Below, piece after piece: positions 57,924 through 64,000 of a stretch of 64,000 nucleotides of DNA (its first letter is position 1; every line of letters starts with the position of its first letter). Under the pieces are notes generated by a model that saw nothing but the letters and a program-made list of their open reading frames with translations, did not search any database and was not told where the DNA came from. The position numbers and the translations under genes were made by a program. The DNA is from Magallana angulata (lineage: Eukaryota; Mollusca; Bivalvia; Ostreida; Ostreidae): contig NC_069117.1 in assembly GCF_025612915.1 (NCBI RefSeq), positions 4,970,917-5,034,916 on the forward strand, written 5' to 3'.

Positions 57924-60415
57924 ATGGGAACTTTTCTTGATGGACTCGCCAAGGATATCAGGAACGGGGACACCGAGAGTGCCACTATAAGGCTTGACAC
58001 CTTAGAAAAAATGGGAAAGCCTAATTGGCTATGGAAGTATCAGAACCCTGGACAACAAGGCGAGACTCTGCTACACTTGGCAATCAAGGACCAGGATGAC
58101 GAAACCCTCGTTACAAAATTATCAGAGTTGTGCCCTAATCTGCTTCTCATGGCGAGAGAACAATCGGAGGAGTTTAATGGTCAAACCGTCCTTCATATGC
58201 TCGTTTCGTGAACACTGTAATGTTGGGGCAACTACCTTTAACTGTCGCCGCACTAACGGGGAATACCGACATAGTTGATGTTCTTTTAGAGTTTGGAGCT
58301 GATTTGCACATTCAAAATGAAGAGTACGACACTGTGTTCCATTCGTTGGTAAAGTACGCAGCGACATATCCAGAGAAGGTAGTTACCATTATTCAAATGA
58401 TGCGGCACTTGAACCAAGAACTGGAAAACAAAAACTGAATCGAAAAAAACACGTTAGACCACTCTGGAAATGATATGCATCGACATACCCATTCATTAGT
58501 TTGGTTTCTGAAAAACAGGGAACACCTTACCCCACTTCAGCTTGCCGCCAAACACGGGGTGACAGAACTTTTCGAAGAGATTCTTAACATCAAAGATGTA
58601 TATTGCTTTATAAGTGCAAATAATGGATTGTTTGACGTTAAGGAATATGATGTAACAGAAATAGATACTGTCAGCACCGTTCGAGCCTCCGGAAAACGCT
58701 ACCACGCACCTGCTTTCTCAAAGAAAACTATTCCCTAATATATGCATGGAATAGCTAAAAACGTCGTGCACTCAAATGAAACACAGTGTGAACCCTGTGG
58801 TGAACAATGTTGCTCCTACCCCGAAACAGAATCTATTTTGGAAATGCTTTTTGGATTTGACTACGACAGCAAAGACGCATATCGTATTATTGAGTTACCG
58901 CCTGTAAAAAATATCATCAAAATGAAATGGAATTCGTACCAATGGTTTTTCATATTATGGATGGTACTACATTATGCCTTCATGATAGTCTTGACTATCT
59001 ATAGCGTATATAATGTTGAATAAAGCATCCCAAGTGTGAATGGAAACAATGCTACTACGCTGTCTGAAATTTTTTTTACGGATTTCGATGGGTTTCTTTT
59101 GTTGCAGGTGCCTTCTACGGTTTTATAGCAGTTTGTTTGTTGAGCGCTAAGTTTCGTAAGAAAAATAAACGCTCTTACTTTGTTCATAATTTGGAATACA
59201 TCATTCCTATGTTGATGCTATCTGGTACAATGATCGTTGATGTTTTGTGGTCGATAACAGAGGAACATGATAACATTGCTCTAATCTTAGCTTTAATTTG
59301 CAGGTGGTGGTTGAATGTATTTTTTCTTTCACCAATTAAACATTTTAGTTTCTTCACAGAACTAATCAAGCGTGTGATTATTGGGGATCTTTTCCGATTT
59401 GGACTGGTTATTCTATTTGTATTGTTTTCTTTCACCGCTGGAATGTATATAGTGTTTCGAGGAACAGATGAAGAGGATTTCACTTCGTACGGTAGCACAA
59501 TGATGTCAATGTTTAAGCTCGGGATCGGAGTTGATGACATTGGCGTACTTTATTCCGCCCGAATTCCTTGGGTTGCGATTACGATCTTCATTGTCTATAC
59601 GGTCTTCACATATATTCTCATGCTAAATGCCTTGATTGCAATGATGTCACAGACATGTTCCCTTGTGCTAGAAGAACAGTTTCCTCAGTGGCGAATACAA
59701 CAACTCTCTGTCGTTCTTTTCATCGAGGATATCATCTGTCTTTGCTGTTTTCAGAATATTTTGTCCTGTGCAGGGACAAGAAAAACTATCAAAGGGTCAG
59801 ATCCAATTACAAAACAATTGAAATACGAAGCAAATGGAATATAAAATGACGGAGTACAAAATACGTGCAAAAAAGAAATGCAGTGAATTACAAACACTAC
59901 GCCAACAGTTGAATATACAGGAAAGTCTGCTCATGAGTAACGATTTTACGAACTCAATGTACAACTCGAACTTTACTTCCTTTCGGCAAAGGTATAGGAC
60001 AGGAGATCTTGCTTCTGAGTCAGTAAGATCTCCCGTTGGTGACTCCTTTCAACCTTCTGTTCGTCGTAGAAAGTCAACGAAAGAAAAGAAAAGGAAACCA
60101 TTTAAAAAACTAGATGAAAGAAACACGGACGAAGAAAATGAAGAAATGAAAAACGTAAGACAGGTATCGCCAAAATATCCCGGAGTACTTTCTGACCGAA
60201 GTCCTACAAGAAAACCGACGCGAAAATCGCAACGAAAAAGATATCTTTCTGAGAATGATAAGGAACAGCGGAGCCAGCACTCACCTGTTGTTGAAATTGA
60301 GTCGCCAATATGGCGGGTAAATCTAGCTAGGACACCTCTTAATGGACTGAATTTTGAAAAGGGGCAGAAGCATTTAGAGTATGAAATCCGAAATCTCGCT
60401 GATTCATATACCTGA
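57924..60415 (+). pseudogene. TRPV-like channel pseudogene (copy B)
   Basis: Relic of the same gene as 3,902-7,197. Open pieces: 57,924-58,198 (first ankyrin part), 58,208-58,438 (PLTVAALTGNTDIVDVLL), 58,475-58,738 (last ankyrin and linker), 58,742-59,023 (pre-S1 and S1) and 59,137-59,844 (S3 to TRP-box, filter LGIGVDDIG), then the tail 59,834-60,415. Breaks seen: a deletion at 58,199 that spans the place of the copy A insertion, TGA near 58,436, TAA near 58,736, TAA near 59,021, a frame change near 59,070, and the copy A-shared deletion near 59,832. The N-terminus lacks about 45 residues against TRPV gene 4 because the ISL2EU end lies 53 bases upstream. Beyond doubt a pseudogene. Confidence 0.95.
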
Positions 60416-60946
60416 TGAAATCAAGATGTACATATAATGTTGAAGGTTATGGAGCATCGTATAAAATAGTGCTATTTTAAGACATGCTGTGAAATTCGGT
60501 GACAAAAACTCAATACGTTGATTATTTATTGTGTTTGAGTTTTCTAAACGTTTTGGATACATTATTTGAAAACATTTTGAAGTTTGTAATTGACATTGTT
60601 AGGGTAAACATTTTCAATCTAGTCTAGTCGGGTTTTTGCAGTCATCGTGAACAGGCAGTATTATACATTGAAATAGTTGAATTTCATGGTTGCATTTGAA
60701 AAAAAAATAAAAAGGTTAAAGTTATAACAAAATTGATTTCTTATAATGCATTGTTTCTAATTGAACACGCACGCACACACGCGCACACACACCCACAGTC
60801 TCATCACAATGGGTATCGAAATAAGTTCTTAAAAGGTACAAATGCATTGTATTTTTAATTAACAGATTGCGCAACGACTAGCTGCAGGTCTGTAAAAATT
60901 CGGATGGACGACCTGGGAGCTACAGTGCCTCCCATAGTAAAAATCT
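60416..60946. other. TRPV 3' flank, no gene seen
   Basis: Copy of 7,198-7,738 with small indels, including a (CA)n-like run near 60,768. Confidence 0.6.
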
Positions 60947-61344
60947 GCAATTTACGGCGCACAAAAAATTGCACTAGATTTGTACTGATTAACCTTATTT
61001 CCATACAAATTTTGTGAAAACATTTAGAACCATTAAATTTTTCAGGCAGTTTACTACTGATATCATCACTTTACTTACCTCAGACTTTCTCTTAAACATG
61101 CTAATCAACCTCGGAAAATGAAGTATGTTAATTTACGTCGAGATCGAGAGTCGCCATTTTCACGTGTAAACAAACTGCTCCACTTCACTTTACGGGACTG
61201 GTGATGGTGTTTAAAGAGCATCAGAGGCAAGTAAAGTGACGATATCTGTAGTAAAATGTCCCAGGAATTATTTGTACAGTAAGTGTTTGGAAATGAGAAT
61301 AATCAGTCCAAAACTAGCGCAATTTTTTGTGCGCCGTAAATTGC
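60947..61344. mobile_element. MITE-like inverted-repeat element (copy B)
   Basis: Same element as 7,739-8,151 (ends GCAATTTACGGCGCACAAAA), with a few internal deletions. Confidence 0.75.
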
Positions 61345-61902
61345 AATTTAGAAAACCATGACTGTATACCTGTATATTGAATTTATCAGTAAAACTCAAA
61401 ACAAACCCTCAAACTGTATGGTAATGGGTTTGTTTAATTGATCTGATGCTATACGTTCATATCAAATGTATATTTTTATATGCGTGAACATTTCTGCAAA
61501 GAAAAAGAAATAGCATATTCATGAACAAAGTTCTCATCAGATCTACTTTAGAAATTTTGATATGAGATCTTTAGCAATGACCTATTACATGTATATAGCA
61601 AGGAACAAATTTCAAATATTTAAGCGTTGAATTTTGGATATTTGTCTATATTTTTTTATAGAAATGGAACTCTTTTTCTAAAGGAGATAAGTAAAGCCTG
61701 AATATGGCAAGTGCTCTTAACCTCAAAACTGATCCACACCAAATTTGGAATAAATCTAAAATCTGCCAAGTAGAACTATAATCAGAACCATACATTTGCT
61801 TGTATTGCAATAAGTGCATATCTATACAACATCTTAGTGGGACTATAACGATAGATAAGCACTCCATTCCTTCCACCGACCCTTGACACACAAACAAGAC
61901 AC
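61345..61902. other. Upstream region of VWC copy B, no TATA box
   Basis: Copy of 8,152-8,694. The place of the copy A TATA box reads GCATATCTATACAACATC after a deletion of several bases. Confidence 0.55.
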
Positions 61903-62468
61903 ATGTCTCTAACAATACACAGCCTTTGTCTTACAGCCACAATTTTTCTGACGGTCAGTGGTCAGGACCTTGTCACATCTTCAGGCTACCACGGTAATGT
62001 CTACCCGGTCGGGTCCTTCGATCCCTCTCCATGTGAGATCTGCCAGTGTTCGTCCTGTGGACAAGCCTATTGCGCCATTGTAGACTGCTTTTCCGTCGGT
62101 TGTGTCGATGCCGTCCACGAACCTAACCAATGCTGTCCTGTGTGTCCTAACGGTAACAATTGCTCAATATAATTTCTTGTTTTTTTATGTTTTGTCATTA
62201 ATTGGGGTTGTGCTCATAATTGGATATAAAATGTACAAAACTTGATCAAAATTAAATTCAAATGTTAAAACTACCAGCAGTTCTAAAATCATCTATAATG
62301 AACCCATAATGAATTGTAGGTCGAAATTGCAAGGCTCCAGATGGAACCATTATTAAACATGGCGACACCTACTCGACAGCATATATGACGTGTCATTGCT
62401 TACAGTTCAGCACTCTGGCGGAATGCGCCTACAAACCCCCGCAGCCAGTTCAACCTCAAATCGTCTAG
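61903..62468 (+). CDS. Small secreted VWC-domain protein (copy B, 132 aa, possibly decaying)
   Basis: Exon 1 (61,903-62,152) and exon 2 (62,320-62,468) use the same donor (GTAACA) and an acceptor GAATTGTAG ending at 62,319, phase 1. The signal peptide is kept (SLTIHSLCLTATIFLTVSG); the start is at MSLTIHS, because the A-copy ATG context is altered. The VWC domain has lost its first Cys through a 6-base deletion (SSGYHG instead of SSGCLYHG) and gained one at SSCGQAYC, so disulfide pairing may differ. The half-VWC is intact, and the tail reads KPPQPVQPQIV. The promoter TATA and the AATAAA after the stop are both lost. The frame is open, so it may still be expressed, but regulatory decay makes copy A the likelier working gene. 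Confidence 0.75.
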
Positions 62469-62753
62469 CCACCCACACCAGTCAGCTAAACTGTGGTCAG
62501 CAAAAAATTCATACGGGATATTGTTCGTCCCTTTTTAAATGATGTTTTATTTATTCAAATTCTTGAACACGTGTCCCTGGTATTTAACATCAATCTTGTT
62601 CACTAAATTGGTAGATAATTTTGGATAGAAACTGCAATATGTCTAGGCCTGTTTGTTGATAAGTTAGGACGCCCCCGAAGGCATTTTTCTGTTGAGGCAT
62701 AATAATCATTTGAACTCAAAGCATGATGATGGTTGATTGTTATCGTATGAGAC

Positions 62754-63296
62754 CATCTTCGCTAGTCAAGGGTTTTCGGTCCACTTTACTCCTCATAAAC
62801 CCTTTATTCGCGAATGTGTCGCGTTTATTCGCAAAAGTTACGCGTTATATCGCGAAAGTTTCGCGTTTATTCGCGAAAAAAATATTTTTTTTTACCAACG
62901 AAAATGAGCTCATTGGGCTTTCGTACGACAACGACACCTGGTTTTATGGCATGAAAGATTTCATATAAATAGGCGACTTCTTCACTCCCGGTACAGGTCC
63001 TTACAAAACACTATGGATAAAACATTCCGTGCTTTCCCTACGTTATAACTTAATTTGTATGTAAAAACATCGTTAATTATGTTCCGATATTCGGTAGTCA
63101 ACATGTTTTCAAGTTGTATTAATGCCATGATGTATATATAACCCGTTGTTAAATTCGATTAAAATGTAAATATTCAAGGGGTGCAACTCAAGTTGCTTGC
63201 TAAATAGCGCCACCACATCACCGAGTTTTCGTAATGAAATCCGCCAAGGGTTTATGGGGAGCAAAGTGGTCCGAAAACCCTTGGCTAGCGAAGATT
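62754..63296. mobile_element. Inverted-repeat DNA element with 9-base flanking repeat (543 bp)
   Basis: Inverted ends about 55-60 bases long (left CATCTTCGCTAGTCAAGGGT; right complement similar with TCGCTAGCCAAGGGTTTTCG) are flanked by GTATGAGAC at 62,745-62,753 and 63,297-63,305. An 8- or 9-base target duplication suggests hAT or another 8-bp-type element. The interior holds a cluster of TTCGCG-rich palindromic words (about 62,803-62,880) followed by ATGAGCTCATTGGGCTTTCG, like the cluster at 37,778. Confidence 0.88.
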
Positions 63297-63305
63297 GTAT
63301 GAGAC

Positions 63306-64000
63306 GTGGCCATTTTTGTGTACAAGTACGTTCAATATCTAGTAATGTACATTATTATCGTTTTACATGTACTAACAGCGCGACAGTTTCTTGTTGGGGT
63401 GGGCAAAAACTTCGTATGTTGATTATCATATTACACATCGATTGTTCAATTTCATTGATATATGTATTTCATATTATCAAATTTATTATATTACATCTTC
63501 TTTGTTATTGTATTCATATTCAAAAGGGGGAATATAATCAATTTTACAAGTTAAAACTTAAAATCATTTTTTTTTGCTGATTTTATCAATTAAAAACAAA
63601 TGAAATATATTTTTATATTTAAGTGCATGTAGTTTTGAAATTTAAATTCATTTCAATATTACATGCATCAAAATTATATTAAAATTGATTAATTCAAATT
63701 GAACTTCCGACGGCCGACTTTGAATTTCATTGCGCATGTTTTGGTGCAATCAAGTAAAATAAAGTGCATTAAAAAATTTTAAGAAATTGTTTTGATACAT
63801 TTTATGAAACTGAATACCGTTAATGTATTACATTTGACTTTGTTATACTTTAATGTTTATTTTATATTATTATTATTATCAACATTATTCAGAAGAGTAA
63901 ACAAATATACAAAAACTTCAAAAATTTCAATTATTAGCGTACATACATCTTGTATAATTCCTTAATTTTTCATATTAATGCTACAAATAATGTACAAGTT
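63306..64000. other. No gene seen; diverging end of the duplicated segment
   Basis: AT-rich DNA matching 10,320-10,660 with many indels, then unmatched DNA to the window end. No gene was recognised. Confidence 0.5.

Larger units (their letters stand above)
53963..63860 (+). repeat. Segmental duplication, copy B
   Basis: Direct copy of 1-10,660, about 54 kb away. Homology may begin left of 53,963, because copy A is cut by the window edge there. Differences: no 694-bp element in the TRPV pseudogene, a deletion near 58,199, extra stops in the TRPV, a rebuilt interior in the inverted-repeat element after the VWC gene, and many indels past 63,300. Confidence 0.95.

Noticed and set aside
1-64000. 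Retroelements, CRISPR arrays, rRNA or intact tRNA genes
   Set aside because: I saw no reverse transcriptase, gag or integrase motifs, no long terminal repeats, no spacer arrays and no foldable tRNA. The absence is by eye only.

Overview
The window looks like nuclear DNA from a bivalve mollusc, probably an oyster or close relative. It is AT-rich and gene-poor. It holds single-exon TRPV-type channel genes, a small secreted von Willebrand factor C (VWC) protein with one intron, and many short transposon-like repeats. Several repeats have the build of the bivalve 'pearl' family: hairpin ends, a core of tandem repeats, and a tail of tetranucleotide repeats. The taxon is inferred from this style, not from a marker gene.

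Layout. Positions 1 to about 10,660 and 53,963 to about 63,860 are two direct copies (A and B) of one segment. Each copy carries, in order, an ISL2EU-type DNA transposon (THAP/DDE transposase on +, SWIM/YqaJ nuclease on -), a broken TRPV gene (+) and a VWC gene (+). Copy A is cut by the window start, so only the right two thirds of its transposon is seen. From 10.7 to 32 kb there is no convincing gene, only nested repeats: terminal-inverted-repeat elements, a TTAA-flanked element containing a tRNA-like SINE piece, pearl-like tandem arrays, microsatellites and an 843-bp foldback element. From 32 to 52 kb lie three further TRPV genes (32.1-34.5 kb +, 40.5-43.1 kb +, 51.7-49.0 kb -), separated by small TTAA, mariner-type and Harbinger-type non-autonomous elements. 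The last TRPV gene is head-to-head with the copy B TRPV pseudogene, with the ISL2EU element wedged between them.

Main biological story. There are five TRPV paralogues, with ankyrin repeats, six membrane segments, a pore with an acidic filter (G-I-D-D in four of five) and a TRP-box. Their coding regions have no introns. In the three with a complete N-terminus, a splice acceptor sits just before the ATG, suggesting a 5'-UTR intron. All five carry at least one disabling change as read here, three of them exactly one: a nonsense codon that trims the tail, a Trp-to-TGA at the start of S1, and a single-base frameshift in the ankyrin region. The two copies in the duplicated segment share an older deletion and have since decayed separately. 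Either this is a sensory or ion-channel cluster caught in early decay, or some lesions are polymorphisms or assembly errors. Resequencing and RNA reads would separate these. The copy A VWC gene looks functional (TATA box, signal peptide, complete Cys pattern, poly(A) signal); copy B has lost the TATA box, one domain Cys and the poly(A) signal.
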